A model generated the notes under the pieces. That model searched no databases, was not told the origin of the DNA, and was given only the letters and a program-made list of their open reading frames with translations. The position numbers and the translations under genes were made by a program. Below are positions 27,271-36,835 of a DNA stretch of 64,000 nt, piece after piece; position 1 is the stretch's first letter; every line of letters starts with the position of its first letter. This DNA is from Bacteroidota bacterium (GTDB taxonomy: Bacteria > Bacteroidota > Bacteroidia > Flavobacteriales > Flavobacteriaceae), in assembly GCA_020161455.1 (NCBI GenBank), contig JAIUNZ010000011.1:51620-115619 (forward strand). The letters run 5' to 3'.

Positions 27271-29370
27271 TTAGTTAGTTATTGGGTCAAAAGAAATAGC
27301 GGTTCCACCTCCTTTTGCCAAATGTAATTTAATTTTTGATTTGTTAGTAATATTCAAAGTTTTTATACGATATGATTTTGGATTTTTTTGCCAATCTGCA
27401 TCTTTTCCATCTTCATAAATTACTGCTACATACTTTTTATTAGGAGAAAGAAAATCAAGTTTAATTTCAGTTTCTCTTGCATTTTCATCAGTAATAGCAC
27501 CCAAAAACCATTTTTCGGAATGTTTGTCTTTTCGAACAACCGTTAAATAATCGCCTGGTTCAGCTTCCAAATAAATACTTTCTTGCCAATCGGCAGGAAC
27601 ATCTTTAATAAACTGAAATGCATCCATATGTTTCTCGTAGTTTTCAGGTAAATCGGCAGCCATTTGCAGCGGTGAATACATAGTGACGTAAAGTGCTAAT
27701 TGTTTAGCTAAAGTAGTATGAACCTGCTCTTTTTTTGTAGTATCATAAGCATTCATTTTAATTTCAAAAATGCCTGGTGTATAATCCATTGGTCCACCAA
27801 GAAGCCTTGTGAAAGGCAAAATAGTTTCGTGCATTGGTGGATTTCCGTTACTCCAAGCATTAAATTCGTTTCCTCTAGCGGCTTCGGCAGCAATATAGTT
27901 TGGATAGGTTCTATTGTAGCCTGTTGGTCGTGAGCTTTCATGAGAGTTGACCATCAGTTTATTTTCTGCCATGCGTTGTGCTACAAAGTTGAAATGATTA
28001 ACCATTGTTTGTCCATCATGAAATTCGCCACGCGGAATGATTTTCCCAACATAACCCGTTTTGACTGCCGGATATCCGTATTGTTTCATCAAATTCATAG
28101 CTCGGTCTAGATGACGTTCATAATTACCTACTGAACCTGATGTTTCGTGATGCATTATCATTTTTATACCTTTCGACTTGGCATAGTCATTAACAACTTT
28201 TAAATCGAAATCTGGATAAGGTGTAGTGAAATCGAACACATTTTCTTTCCAATTTCCAAACCAATCTTCCCAACCAACGTTCCAACCTTCTACTAAAACA
28301 CCATCAAACCCGTGTTGTGCTGCAAAATCGATATAGCGTTTAGTGTTTTCGGTGGTTGCGCCATGTTTACCTGATGGTTTCAATTGGTCTAATGTGTTTT
28401 GTGCATTCTGACTGCCAGCATAGTCCCAAGTTGCTTTACCAACATGCATTTCCCACCAAATACCAACATATTTCATAGGTTTTATCCACGAAGTATCGTC
28501 TATTTTGGATGGTTCATTAAGATTTAAAATCATTTTAGAACTAACAATATCTCTGGCATCATCACTAATCATAATGGTTCGCCAAGGAGAAACAGCTGGT
28601 GTTTGAAGGTAAGCTTTGTCACCGATAGCATTTGGCACTAACTTAGAAGTAAACGAATAATTTTCTTTATTCAACTCTAAATGCATCACTGGATAGTCTA
28701 CCACAGCAGCTTCAAAGATATTTAGATAAATTCCATTAGTTGATTTCATCATCAATGGCGATTGAACGGTATATTTTCCAGAAATAGACTTTACTCCTAT
28801 TCCATTATTCAGATCAATTTTTTCGGTATCAATTGCTGATAATAACGTTTCGTTATAGGCATATTCATTGCTATCAAAATCACCAGGAATCCAAAAGGCT
28901 TTATGGTCGTCGGTCAATCTGAATTCTGATTTTTCATCACTAATGATAAAGTAATTTAAGTTAGCCTGTTTTGGAAATTCATACCGAAAAGCAACACCTT
29001 CATTATATACTTTGAATATTATATTGAGCTTTTTTAAAGTCGCTTTCTGAATTAAATGAACGGTTAATTGATTGTAATTGTTTCTAATGTTAGTTTGCTC
29101 ACCAAGAACAGGTTGCCACGCTTCATCAAAAGTAATTATACTCGTATCTTCTACTATGAATCCTGAAGTGAAATCGGTACCATCTTTTAAGAGCAAACCC
29201 AAGTTGCTTCTAGAAATAACTGGTTTATTTTTATAGTTTACGGAATAAGTTGGTTTTCCATTTGAGAATAATAAAAAGTCAAGACTTATATTGTTTGATG
29301 GAGATTTGATATTTTGTGCAGTAGTTAAATAACCAACAAGCATTATACGAATAAATATTAATTTTTTCAT
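27271..29370 (-). CDS. Glycoside hydrolase family 97 alpha-glycosidase
   Basis: A 699-residue secreted or periplasmic enzyme with N-terminal signal peptide (LVGYLTTAQ), a GH97 N-terminal beta-sandwich, a TIM barrel and a C-terminal beta domain. The barrel carries KYVGIWWEMHVGKATWDY, HGFDGVLVEGWNVGWEDW, IKMIMHHETSGSVGNYERHLD and MVNSHESSRPTGYNRTYPN. The HHE motif and Glu in NSHE are those of the inverting SusB-type alpha-glucosidases rather than the retaining alpha-galactosidases, so maltooligosaccharide cleavage is likely. Next to an FHS sugar transporter; no SusC/SusD pair in the window. Confidence 0.92.
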   Translation of the reverse strand: MKKLIFIRIMLVGYLTTAQNIKSPSNNISLDFLLFSNGKPTYSVNYKNKPVISRSNLGLLLKDGTDFTSGFIVEDTSIITFDEAWQPVLGEQTNIRNNYNQLTVHLIQKATLKKLNIIFKVYNEGVAFRYEFPKQANLNYFIISDEKSEFRLTDDHKAFWIPGDFDSNEYAYNETLLSAIDTEKIDLNNGIGVKSISGKYTVQSPLMMKSTNGIYLNIFEAAVVDYPVMHLELNKENYSFTSKLVPNAIGDKAYLQTPAVSPWRTIMISDDARDIVSSKMILNLNEPSKIDDTSWIKPMKYVGIWWEMHVGKATWDYAGSQNAQNTLDQLKPSGKHGATTENTKRYIDFAAQHGFDGVLVEGWNVGWEDWFGNWKENVFDFTTPYPDFDLKVVNDYAKSKGIKMIMHHETSGSVGNYERHLDRAMNLMKQYGYPAVKTGYVGKIIPRGEFHDGQTMVNHFNFVAQRMAENKLMVNSHESSRPTGYNRTYPNYIAAEAARGNEFNAWSNGNPPMHETILPFTRLLGGPMDYTPGIFEIKMNAYDTTKKEQVHTTLAKQLALYVTMYSPLQMAADLPENYEKHMDAFQFIKDVPADWQESIYLEAEPGDYLTVVRKDKHSEKWFLGAITDENARETEIKLDFLSPNKKYVAVIYEDGKDADWQKNPKSYRIKTLNITNKSKIKLHLAKGGGTAISFDPITN

Positions 29371-29407
29371 TTTACCTTTTTTTAATAAAACTTTTATAAA
29401 AATAGAA

Positions 29408-29437
29408 AATCCTGATGGAGTATCAGGATTTTTTTAT
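29408..29437 (-). terminator. Terminator of the dehydrogenase gene
   Basis: AATCCTGAT (29408-29416) pairs with ATCAGGATT (29422-29430) around a five-base loop. It lies just past the stop of the minus-strand gene at 29444. Confidence 0.8.
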
Positions 29438-29443
29438 CATTAG

Positions 29444-30652
29444 TTACTTACCATCAACATAATCTTGCAAATATGCAAACCTTGATGTCAATTTTCCGTT
29501 TTCGGTCATTTGTGCTCTTTTCAATATACCGTCTTTATCACCATTAAAAAAAGCGGGAATTACGTGTTCCATAAACATTACTCCAAAACCTTCACTAGCA
29601 TCTTTTGGCAATTCGCAAGGTAGATTATCAACTGACATTACCATAATAGATGCTGGATGCGTGTGTGAAACTTCTTTGTGTTCACTAGGCAAATAACCAA
29701 AGAATGGCTCTGCAATTGTAGAAGCCTTTAAAGTACAAGCAATTGGGCCATCAACATCGCATGAAATATCGGCGACTACTTGAATTTTGTTATTTGAAGC
29801 ATTTAACATTTCTCTAGTTAGTATATCGGGTGCATTGTTACCATGAAAATGTCCAGACATATAAATATCAGCTACTTTGGTAAAACGTTCAAAGTCGGAA
29901 ATGTAATCTTGTGGATTTTTATAGAAATCTTGTTTATCTAGCTTTACACCATCTTTTCTTTTATTATAATCCAACACATCAATTTGTGTATAAACAGGTT
30001 GCGAATAGTTTTTGGTTAAAAAATCTTGGGGAGAAACTTGTTTTATTTTAACACCGTCAAGAATTTCTTTAATTCCCATACCTACTTTTCCGTGACCTGT
30101 AACCACTATTTTTATGTTGGGCAACGTATGTCTTTTTATTCTGGCAATTAAATCTTCTTTGCTATGTAGTGTTTCGGCTTTTGGCAAATTGAATAAATCA
30201 TATTTGATTCCAAATCCTCTAAAACCATTGTAAGCACCAACCAAGCCTGCGTATCTTCCAAAACCAATTAATCTTTTATTATTTGCATCAACAATCGTTT
30301 CATGATCATACAGTTCGATGTTTTTTTCGAGAATCGCTTGCAAAAGCTTGCGGTTATAGGGTTGCTTTTTGATAGTATGCGAAAAGAAAAAATATTTTTT
30401 ATTTGGTATCAAATAATCCACTGGAATTTCTTTAACACCAAAGAAAACTTCACAGTCTGAAATATCATCTGCTACTTCAATCCCTAAAGAGGTATATTCT
30501 TCATCTTTAAACACTCTAATGTCTGAGCTTTCTACTTTAATGACAGCTTCAGGATATTTTTGTTGTAATAGTACTAATTCTTCAGGAGAAAAAACAACTC
30601 TTCTGTCTGGTGGATTTTTGCGCTCTTTGATTATTCCAAATTTCATTTTCAT
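29444..30652 (-). CDS. Alanine-dehydrogenase/saccharopine-dehydrogenase-like NAD(P) oxidoreductase
   Basis: A 402-residue protein with the alanine dehydrogenase/PNT fold. The N terminus KFGIIKERKNPPDRRVVFSPEEL is the usual opening of the group; the substrate region has LIGFGRYAGLVGAYNGFRGFG; the Rossmann motif is IKIVVTGHGKVGMG; later DISCDVDGPIACTLKASTI. It resembles fungal-type saccharopine dehydrogenase (lysine-forming) and alanine dehydrogenase. Specific substrate is uncertain. ATGs at 30652 and 30646 are both possible. Confidence 0.8.
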   Translation of the reverse strand: MKMKFGIIKERKNPPDRRVVFSPEELVLLQQKYPEAVIKVESSDIRVFKDEEYTSLGIEVADDISDCEVFFGVKEIPVDYLIPNKKYFFFSHTIKKQPYNRKLLQAILEKNIELYDHETIVDANNKRLIGFGRYAGLVGAYNGFRGFGIKYDLFNLPKAETLHSKEDLIARIKRHTLPNIKIVVTGHGKVGMGIKEILDGVKIKQVSPQDFLTKNYSQPVYTQIDVLDYNKRKDGVKLDKQDFYKNPQDYISDFERFTKVADIYMSGHFHGNNAPDILTREMLNASNNKIQVVADISCDVDGPIACTLKASTIAEPFFGYLPSEHKEVSHTHPASIMVMSVDNLPCELPKDASEGFGVMFMEHVIPAFFNGDKDGILKRAQMTENGKLTSRFAYLQDYVDGK

Positions 30653-30805
30653 ATTTTTTTGCTTGCCAAAAGTAAGGGTAACGAAAACGTTTTCAAAACT
30701 TTTTTACTTAAAATCCATTGTGGAAAACCTGTTGATAGCTTTATTGGAAACCTTTTTTAAAAAATGTTTGAATCGTTATATTTGTTTTTATACAAGTCTC
30801 AAAAA

Positions 30806-32008
30806 ATGAAATTCAATTCTCTATATAAATCATTAACATTACTATTTGTTCTAACTATTTTATTCTCTTGTTCTAAGCAGGAGAAAACAGAAGAAGGTGT
30901 TGTTAAAATAAATGAAAATGGTTTGCCAATTATGCAACCGCTTCAAGAACCTTTACCTAAACTATCCGATCAATTTGTGAAGGATAAAAAGTTTGGTGTA
31001 TCCATGTTTTTTGAAAAAACGTGGTCTGAAAAGAATGATAATGTTAGTTTTTTGGTTGCCAAAAATGGTCAAATCATTTATGAAAACTACATGGGTTTTG
31101 CCAACAAGCGTACCGATGAAAAAATCACCGCAGATACGCCATTACACATTGCTTCTGTAAGCAAAGTATTGACGGCAACAGCAACTTTAATGTTAGTTGA
31201 TGCAAAAAAATTAACTCTAGACCAAAAAGTAAACACCATTATTAAAGAATTTCCTTATCCAGAGGTTACGGTACAAACATTACTAAATCACAGAAGTGGC
31301 ATGAAGAATTATGCTTATTTCACTTATGAAAATAATAATTGGGACAAGAAAAAGATACTGACCAACGAAGACATCGTAAAGGTTATGGTAGAAAAAGAAA
31401 TTCCATTGGAAACAAAAACTGATACACATTTTAGTTATTGCAATACTAATTATGCTGTTTTAGCATTAATTATAGAGAAAATCACTGGTCTAACTTATCC
31501 TGAAGCGATGAAAGAAATGATTTTTGCGCCACTTGGTATGAAAAATACTTTTGTGTGTGAATTTGAAAAAGACAGAGAAAACATTGTACCGTCCTATAAA
31601 GGAAACAATACAGAAATTGGTACCGATTATCTGGACGCTATTTATGGCGATAAAAACATCTATTCTACACCACGTGATTTATTACTTTTTGATACTGCTC
31701 GTTATGCTCCATTTTTCTTAAATGCTGATTTGATTAAGAAAATATATCAAGGTTATAGTTATGAAAGTAAAGGCATCCGCAATTATGGACTTGGAATAAG
31801 AATAAGTGAGTTTGAAAAAGGGGAACCTTTTTATTACCACAACGGTTGGTGGCATGGCAATACGTCTTCGTTTCTAAATTTGAGAAAGGAAAAAGTAACG
31901 ATAATTGTTTTATCTAATAAATTTACCAAGAAAACCTATCAAACCAAAAAACTTGCATCATTATTTGGTGATTATCCGTTCAAGTTGAATGATGATGGCG
32001 AAGAATAA
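30806..32008 (+). CDS. Class C beta-lactamase-like serine hydrolase, lipoprotein
   Basis: A 400-residue lipoprotein (lipobox LFSC) with the penicillin-binding/class C fold. Catalytic motifs are SVSK (S-x-x-K), YCN (Y-x-N) in FSYCNTNYAVLALIIEKITG, and HNG in FYYHNGWWHG, the third motif. The YCN and HNG variants are common in esterase and peptidase relatives, so penicillin hydrolysis is not implied. Start chosen at 30806 where the lipoprotein signal begins. Confidence 0.88.
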   Translation: MKFNSLYKSLTLLFVLTILFSCSKQEKTEEGVVKINENGLPIMQPLQEPLPKLSDQFVKDKKFGVSMFFEKTWSEKNDNVSFLVAKNGQIIYENYMGFANKRTDEKITADTPLHIASVSKVLTATATLMLVDAKKLTLDQKVNTIIKEFPYPEVTVQTLLNHRSGMKNYAYFTYENNNWDKKKILTNEDIVKVMVEKEIPLETKTDTHFSYCNTNYAVLALIIEKITGLTYPEAMKEMIFAPLGMKNTFVCEFEKDRENIVPSYKGNNTEIGTDYLDAIYGDKNIYSTPRDLLLFDTARYAPFFLNADLIKKIYQGYSYESKGIRNYGLGIRISEFEKGEPFYYHNGWWHGNTSSFLNLRKEKVTIIVLSNKFTKKTYQTKKLASLFGDYPFKLNDDGEE

Positions 32009-32028
32009 TTCTTTTTGAAAGCTAGTTA

Positions 32029-32538
32029 CTATATTATTTTTTCGTAGGCCAATCGCTTGTTGCCATCTTCAAGATAAATAATACCACAATACTTGTAATC
32101 TAACTTAGTGAGTATGTGCTGCATTCCAATATTATCTTGATGCGTATCAATTCGCATAGAAACAATATTTTCCGCCTTAAGCAATTGCTCAAAATAATGG
32201 AATATAAACTTTGCTGCGCCAGTATTTCGATACTCATTATTTACTGCCATTCTATGAATAACGCCATAAGTTGTGTTATCGTTTGTTAACCAATTACCTT
32301 CTATGACGGCATAAGTTAATTCATTTCGAGTAGTAAACATTGTTATGGCAATAATTTGATTTTGTTCGTTTTTTATTAAATAACTTTCCTGATTCGCAAT
32401 ATCTTCTAGTATTTTCTGCTCATTAGGATAACCATTTTGCCATTGGTCAATATTTAATGAAGCAAGATATTCTTGTGCTTGATGAATTATATGCATCATT
32501 GCAGAAAGATCTTCTTTAGTGGCTTTTATAATTTTCAT
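32029..32538 (-). CDS. GNAT-family N-acetyltransferase
   Basis: A 169-residue acetyl-CoA-dependent acyltransferase. Motif A is IHRMAVNNEYRNTGAAKFIFHYF (R-x-x-G-x-A), followed by IVSMRIDTHQDNIGMQHILTKLDYKYCGII, typical of the group near RimI. The N terminus (IIKATKEDLSAMMHIIHQAQEYL) is the usual substrate lobe. Acceptor unknown. Confidence 0.88.
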   Translation of the reverse strand: MKIIKATKEDLSAMMHIIHQAQEYLASLNIDQWQNGYPNEQKILEDIANQESYLIKNEQNQIIAITMFTTRNELTYAVIEGNWLTNDNTTYGVIHRMAVNNEYRNTGAAKFIFHYFEQLLKAENIVSMRIDTHQDNIGMQHILTKLDYKYCGIIYLEDGNKRLAYEKII

Positions 32539-32587
32539 TTAGCCTTTATTGTGTATGAATGAGTCAAAATAAATTATCCTTATAAAG

Positions 32588-34615
32588 CTACAACAATCCA
32601 TTGTATTTTCTAATAAACCATTCTGCACCAAGCATTGTTACTATCAAAACCAATAACCAAATCCAATCAATTAATGGCGATTTTTTAACAATGCTTTTTT
32701 GCATGGCTTTATAACTTTCATCAGCCAATAACTTTTGAATCAATGTTTCGGATTGGTTTGCCAAATAAGCTTTTCCATTAGTTTGTACCGCTAGTTGATT
32801 CAATTTATTCCAATCTGGATTTACAAATTGCTTTTCGATATCGAAGTCTAATACTTCAAAATTGCCGTTATAGCTTGAATTGGAGTTCAGTTCTTTAACA
32901 GTAAATGAATATTTTCCAGCAGCCAATCCGTCAAGATTTACTTTAAATGAATTGGAAAAACGTACTAAATCGTATTTTTTCTGTTGTTTGTTAGTCGAAT
33001 TGGTTACCGTTATCGTCAATCTTGCCTTTTCGTCAAATTCATAGTTTTTATTGAAATATTGCGCATTGATTTCAATAGCTTCGCCAGAATTGTAAAAGCG
33101 CTCATGCGAAACTACTAATGATTTTTTAGAATCATTAGATGCCAAGAATTGAATTATTTTATCCGCAAAAACATCAAATTTCTCAAAAGACTTGTTGTTG
33201 ATATAAACATCTGCGCGCCATTTCCAAATATTTTCTCCAAATAAATATGCATTTCTTCTACCTTGATTGTCCGAAAAAGACAATAAGGGTTGGTTGGTTT
33301 CAATGTTTCTAATTCTCGAAGATAGCAACACGTTTTGATTGCTTTTTGAAGTAATGGTTCCAAATTGATTTTCTAATGGTGGAAATTGTTCAAACCCAAA
33401 ATCATCAATGGCGAACAAGTTGAATTGCTTTTCAAAAGTTGACAAATAGTTTTCCGATTGTCCACTCATTTTAAATGTATAATCTTCTTGATTTTGATTT
33501 AAAAAAGTATAATCAGTATTGTTTCCTGTGATAATCCATGTATTAATTTTAGCATTTTTGTTTTGATCAAAAACAGTTTTAAAACTTGCGTTTGGCTGAT
33601 ATAAAACCAAAACATTGTAATCAAGTAATGATTTGATTTCATTAGGCTTAACTATCGTCACTTTACGTTGCGAATTAGTCTCAACACTTCTTTTTATAGC
33701 ACCTAAGTCAGGATGTGAAATAGCACTAATTAATGCTACTTCTGTTCGCTGATCCATTACTTCAATGGCGAAATTCTTGGTATTGTTATAGGTGTTTTTT
33801 TCTTGTTCTTTAGATGTAATGCTTGCTCTAAAAACTTGAACACCTACTCTATCTGCTGGAAGTAAAACAGAAAACGATGCCGACTTTTTTGATGATGAAA
33901 AAGAAACCGTTTGCTCATTTAGAACAGTATTTCCTTGGCCAATTTTAAATGTTGCATTGATACTTTTTGTACCGCTATAATTTAAAAATACTTCTACTGG
34001 AAATTTGTTTTTGTGAAAAGCATACTTATTCACATTCAACTGCGAAATACGCAAATCCATATAAGTCGTTGTATCGCCCACAGCAACTGGATATACTTTA
34101 TTTTCTGGATTGAAACTAAATACAAAATCTTCCCCTGAGGTTTGATTTCCATCAGAAATTAAAACTGTTGGAAATAATTGGTTTTTATAAATACTTTTTA
34201 AGTTTTTGGCAACCAAATCTATTCGAGATTGCTTACCACTAAACGTAATAGAATCGGCAGGAGAAACATCAGAATCAAATTGATACGTTTGTACTTCAAA
34301 CTTCTCTTGAAGTGCTTTGTTTTCGGATAATGCTTTGAAAACACCTAAGGCTTCTTGGTCTGCTTTTAAATCTTTTACAGAAGCCGAATTGTCAACTATA
34401 ATTGGCAAAGGCGTTTTGATAACTTCTATTGTTTTCCTTGAAATAATTGGATTTATTAATAATAACAAAATCCCGAAAATGGAAATAAAACGCAAAAAAG
34501 CTAAAAGCAAATTAATTTTAGACTTGCTTTTAGCTTTATAATAATATTGATAAAATGACAGTATTCCAGCAATTACAACTGAAAGTAAAAGTAGTAGAAT
34601 AGTTGTATTTGTCAT
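32588..34615 (-). CDS. vWA-like large membrane protein
   Basis: A 675-residue protein with two N-terminal transmembrane helices (residues ~5-25 and ~38-58), a long extracytoplasmic region and a C-terminal helix (SPLIDWIWLLVLIVTMLGAEWFIRKY). After the second helix LPIIVDNSASV resembles a MIDAS-type D-x-S-x-S motif and PTVLISDGNQTSGED the second metal loop of von Willebrand A domains. The layout fits the BatA/B-like family found in Bacteroidetes. Function unknown. Confidence 0.78.
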   Translation of the reverse strand: MTNTTILLLLLSVVIAGILSFYQYYYKAKSKSKINLLLAFLRFISIFGILLLLINPIISRKTIEVIKTPLPIIVDNSASVKDLKADQEALGVFKALSENKALQEKFEVQTYQFDSDVSPADSITFSGKQSRIDLVAKNLKSIYKNQLFPTVLISDGNQTSGEDFVFSFNPENKVYPVAVGDTTTYMDLRISQLNVNKYAFHKNKFPVEVFLNYSGTKSINATFKIGQGNTVLNEQTVSFSSSKKSASFSVLLPADRVGVQVFRASITSKEQEKNTYNNTKNFAIEVMDQRTEVALISAISHPDLGAIKRSVETNSQRKVTIVKPNEIKSLLDYNVLVLYQPNASFKTVFDQNKNAKINTWIITGNNTDYTFLNQNQEDYTFKMSGQSENYLSTFEKQFNLFAIDDFGFEQFPPLENQFGTITSKSNQNVLLSSRIRNIETNQPLLSFSDNQGRRNAYLFGENIWKWRADVYINNKSFEKFDVFADKIIQFLASNDSKKSLVVSHERFYNSGEAIEINAQYFNKNYEFDEKARLTITVTNSTNKQQKKYDLVRFSNSFKVNLDGLAAGKYSFTVKELNSNSSYNGNFEVLDFDIEKQFVNPDWNKLNQLAVQTNGKAYLANQSETLIQKLLADESYKAMQKSIVKKSPLIDWIWLLVLIVTMLGAEWFIRKYNGLL

Positions 34616-34620
34616 TATAA

Positions 34621-34663
34621 TGGTTAAAAGTTTAGGAGTTTAGGAGTTTAAAAGTATAAAAGG
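34621..34663 (+). repeat. Left flank of the four-helix-bundle cassette
   Basis: A TTTA-rich block of iterated GTTTAGGAGTTTA-type words. The word TAGGAGTTTAAAAGT (34641-34655) recurs inverted on the other side of the gene at 35078-35094 with two extra bases. Confidence 0.5.
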
Positions 34664-34667
34664 TGAC

Positions 34668-35039
34668 TTACACCTTAAAATTTGATTTTTGAGATTTGTG
34701 TAAACCATCAATTAACATGTTAACTTCTGTAATTTTCTCTCTAATTGTAATGTATTCATTTTCATCAATATATTCAAAATCGACACTTAAGATAACTTGA
34801 TTAAGCAATTCCAATGACGAGCTATACGCTATTTCAGTAAATCGAGCTTTGTCTTTATAAGAACTTCGACCCGAACCTTCCGCCAAATTTGAAGCAATTG
34901 ATATTGAACAACGACGCATCTGGCTAGTTAATCCAAATAATTCATCTTTAGGATATTTTTTGGTGCATTTAAAAGTCATTAAAGCTAATTCTCGAGATTT
35001 CTGCCAAGCAATCAATTTTTCAAAACTAAATATTCTCAT
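34668..35039 (-). CDS. Four-helix-bundle protein (S23/IVP family)
   Basis: A 123-residue helical protein. FEKLIAWQKSRELALMTFKCTKKYPKDELFGLTSQMRRCSISIASNLAEGSGR is the signature of the family first seen as the open frame in 23S rRNA intervening sequences and related to the Avd protein of diversity-generating retroelements. No retroelement reverse transcriptase is nearby. The gene is bracketed by inverted TTTA-rich words and separates fabG from the vWA-like gene, suggesting a mobile cassette. Confidence 0.9.
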   Translation of the reverse strand: MRIFSFEKLIAWQKSRELALMTFKCTKKYPKDELFGLTSQMRRCSISIASNLAEGSGRSSYKDKARFTEIAYSSSLELLNQVILSVDFEYIDENEYITIREKITEVNMLIDGLHKSQKSNFKV

Positions 35040-35077
35040 AACTTAATTTTATTACTTTTAACCTTTTAAACGCTTAA

Positions 35078-35094
35078 ACTTTTAAACTCTCCTA
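35078..35094 (-). repeat. Right flank of the four-helix-bundle cassette
   Basis: ACTTTTAAACTCTCCTA, the near-perfect inverse of 34641-34655 (15 of 17 bases), overlapping the fabG stop codon and continuing into more TTTAAA words to 35053. Confidence 0.5.
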
Positions 35095-35838
35095 AGTCAA
35101 CATTCCTCCACAAACATTTAATACTTGTCCCGAAACATAGGCACTCATATCAGAAGCAAAGAACAAACAAGCATTGGCTACATCTTCTGGTGTTCCGCCA
35201 CGTTTCAATGGAATTGAATCTCTCCAACCTTGCACCACATCTTCGTTTAATTTTGCCGTCATTTCAGTTTCTATAAATCCTGGTGCAATAGCATTGCAAC
35301 GAATGTTTCTTGAACCCAATTCTAAAGCAATTGATTTAGTAAAACCAATCATTCCTGCTTTTGATGCAGCATAGTTAGCTTGTCCTGCATTTCCTTTTAC
35401 ACCAACAACCGAACTCATGTTGACAATTGAACCTTTACGGTTTTTAAGCATTACTTTTTGCACCGCTTTTGTCATGTTGAAAACTGATTTTAAGTTGATT
35501 TCGATTACTTTATCAAAATCTTCTTCGCTCATTCGCATTAACAAATTGTCTTTTGTAATTCCGGCATTATTGATAAGGACATCGATAGTTCCAAATTCAG
35601 CCATAACGTCGTCAATTAATTTTTGAGCTTCGTTAAAATCGGCAGCATTTGATTTATATCCTTTTGCTTTTATTCCTAAACCTGATAATTCATTTTCTAA
35701 AGCTGTAGCTGATTCTACTGATGAGCTATAAGTGAAGGCAACATTTGCTCCGTTTTCGGCAAACACTTTTGCAATTCCACTTCCAATTCCACGACTTGCG
35801 CCAGTAATGATGGCTACTTTTCCTTCTAATAATTTCAT
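35092..35838 (-). CDS. fabG: 3-oxoacyl-ACP reductase
   Basis: A 248-residue short-chain dehydrogenase. Cofactor motif TGASRGIG near residue 12, NNAGI, the catalytic SMSSVVGVKGNAGQANYAASKAG (Ser, Tyr, Lys) and the ending AYVSGQVLNVCGGM are the FabG pattern. It reduces 3-oxoacyl-ACP with NADPH in fatty-acid elongation. Start at 35838 (MKLLEGKVAIITG) is the family start; an upstream ATG at 35868 is less likely. Confidence 0.95.
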   Translation of the reverse strand: MKLLEGKVAIITGASRGIGSGIAKVFAENGANVAFTYSSSVESATALENELSGLGIKAKGYKSNAADFNEAQKLIDDVMAEFGTIDVLINNAGITKDNLLMRMSEEDFDKVIEINLKSVFNMTKAVQKVMLKNRKGSIVNMSSVVGVKGNAGQANYAASKAGMIGFTKSIALELGSRNIRCNAIAPGFIETEMTAKLNEDVVQGWRDSIPLKRGGTPEDVANACLFFASDMSAYVSGQVLNVCGGMLT

Positions 35839-35968
35839 AAATGTGATTTTAAAAAATACAAAGGTCAAATATACTATTATTTTGAGGTTTTAAAAAAATA
35901 GATTTTTAAGATACTCACACAAGAAATGATTATTTTTAGCGTCAATGTAATTAGAGAATCTCATCTTA

Positions 35969-36520
35969 ATGCAAAACAACGCTTTTGATTTAAACTTTTT
36001 ATATCAAACGTATAACCTATTGGTCTATAACGTTGCGTTAAATTATGTTCAAAATGTAGAGGATGCAGAAGAAATTACTCAAGATGTATTTGTTAAAGTA
36101 AATTATTCGCTGAAAAATTTTAATCAAAAATCTTCTCTTAAAACTTGGATATATCGCATAACAGTAAACCAATCGTTGGATTTTATTAAGAAGAAAAACA
36201 GTCAAAAACGCTTCTTTATTTTTGGAAAAAGAAACGAAAACGAATATGATTATTTGAATGCAAGCTCTTTTGAACATCCTGGAATTGAATTGGAAAAAAA
36301 AGAAGAAGCGGAACTATTGTTTACAACCATCAATACTTTGCCCGAAAATCAAAAAACAGCTTTTATACTTTCAAAAATTGATGGTTTGTCAAATCCTGAA
36401 GTAGCAGAAATTATGGAAATCTCTATTTCGGCAGTAGAATCATTAGTGTTTAGAGCCAAAAGCAGTTTAAAAGATAAATTGGCTCATAAATATTTAGAAT
36501 ACCGCAAGAATAAAAAATAA
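35969..36520 (+). CDS. ECF-type sigma-70 family factor
   Basis: A 183-residue extracytoplasmic-function sigma factor. Region 2 is present as YNVALNYVQNVEDAEEITQDVFVKV with RITVNQSLDFIKKKNSQ; region 4 is LPENQKTAFILSKIDGLSNPEVAEIMEISISAVESLVFRAKSSLK. It is first in a five-gene run followed by a single-pass membrane protein, a CpxP-like protein, MbnP and MbnH, so it probably controls that copper-type operon and itself. Confidence 0.93.
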   Translation: MQNNAFDLNFLYQTYNLLVYNVALNYVQNVEDAEEITQDVFVKVNYSLKNFNQKSSLKTWIYRITVNQSLDFIKKKNSQKRFFIFGKRNENEYDYLNASSFEHPGIELEKKEEAELLFTTINTLPENQKTAFILSKIDGLSNPEVAEIMEISISAVESLVFRAKSSLKDKLAHKYLEYRKNKK

Positions 36521-36561
36521 AATACGTCTAAAAAAGTGTGAAGAATATAAAATTCATCATT

Positions 36562-36834
36562 ATGAAAAAAGAAAATTGGATAGAAACAGTAATGGAAAGT
36601 ACTAATGGAATAACGAAAGTTACTCCAAGTAAAACTTTGTTCTCAAAAATTACTTTTAAAATCAATCAAGAGAAAAAAGCTAGTCCACAAACTATTTGGT
36701 TAGTTGCAGCATCAATACTTGTTTTAGTATTATTAAACATAGCTGCAATTAAAACTCAACGTTTTTCAAAACAAGAAACAAGCTCAGTTTACTTATCAGG
36801 AACACTAAATCAAAGCAATCAATTGTATCAATAA
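36562..36834 (+). CDS. Small single-pass membrane protein, possible anti-sigma factor
   Basis: A 90-residue protein with a soluble N-terminal ~45 residues, one transmembrane helix (TIWLVAASILVLVLLNIAAI) and a ~25-residue outer tail. The position between the sigma factor and a CpxP-like sensor, and the N-in topology, fit an anti-sigma factor, though no zinc-binding HxxxCxxC motif is present. I do not recognise a named family. ATG at 36562 is preferred over the GTG at 36538. The next gene starts two bases after the stop. Confidence 0.72.
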   Translation: MKKENWIETVMESTNGITKVTPSKTLFSKITFKINQEKKASPQTIWLVAASILVLVLLNIAAIKTQRFSKQETSSVYLSGTLNQSNQLYQ

Positions 36835-36835
36835 A

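Noticed and set aside
30806-32008. True beta-lactamase
   Set aside because: The Y-x-N and third motifs are variant (YCN, HNG) as in many esterases and peptidases of the same fold, so resistance cannot be claimed.
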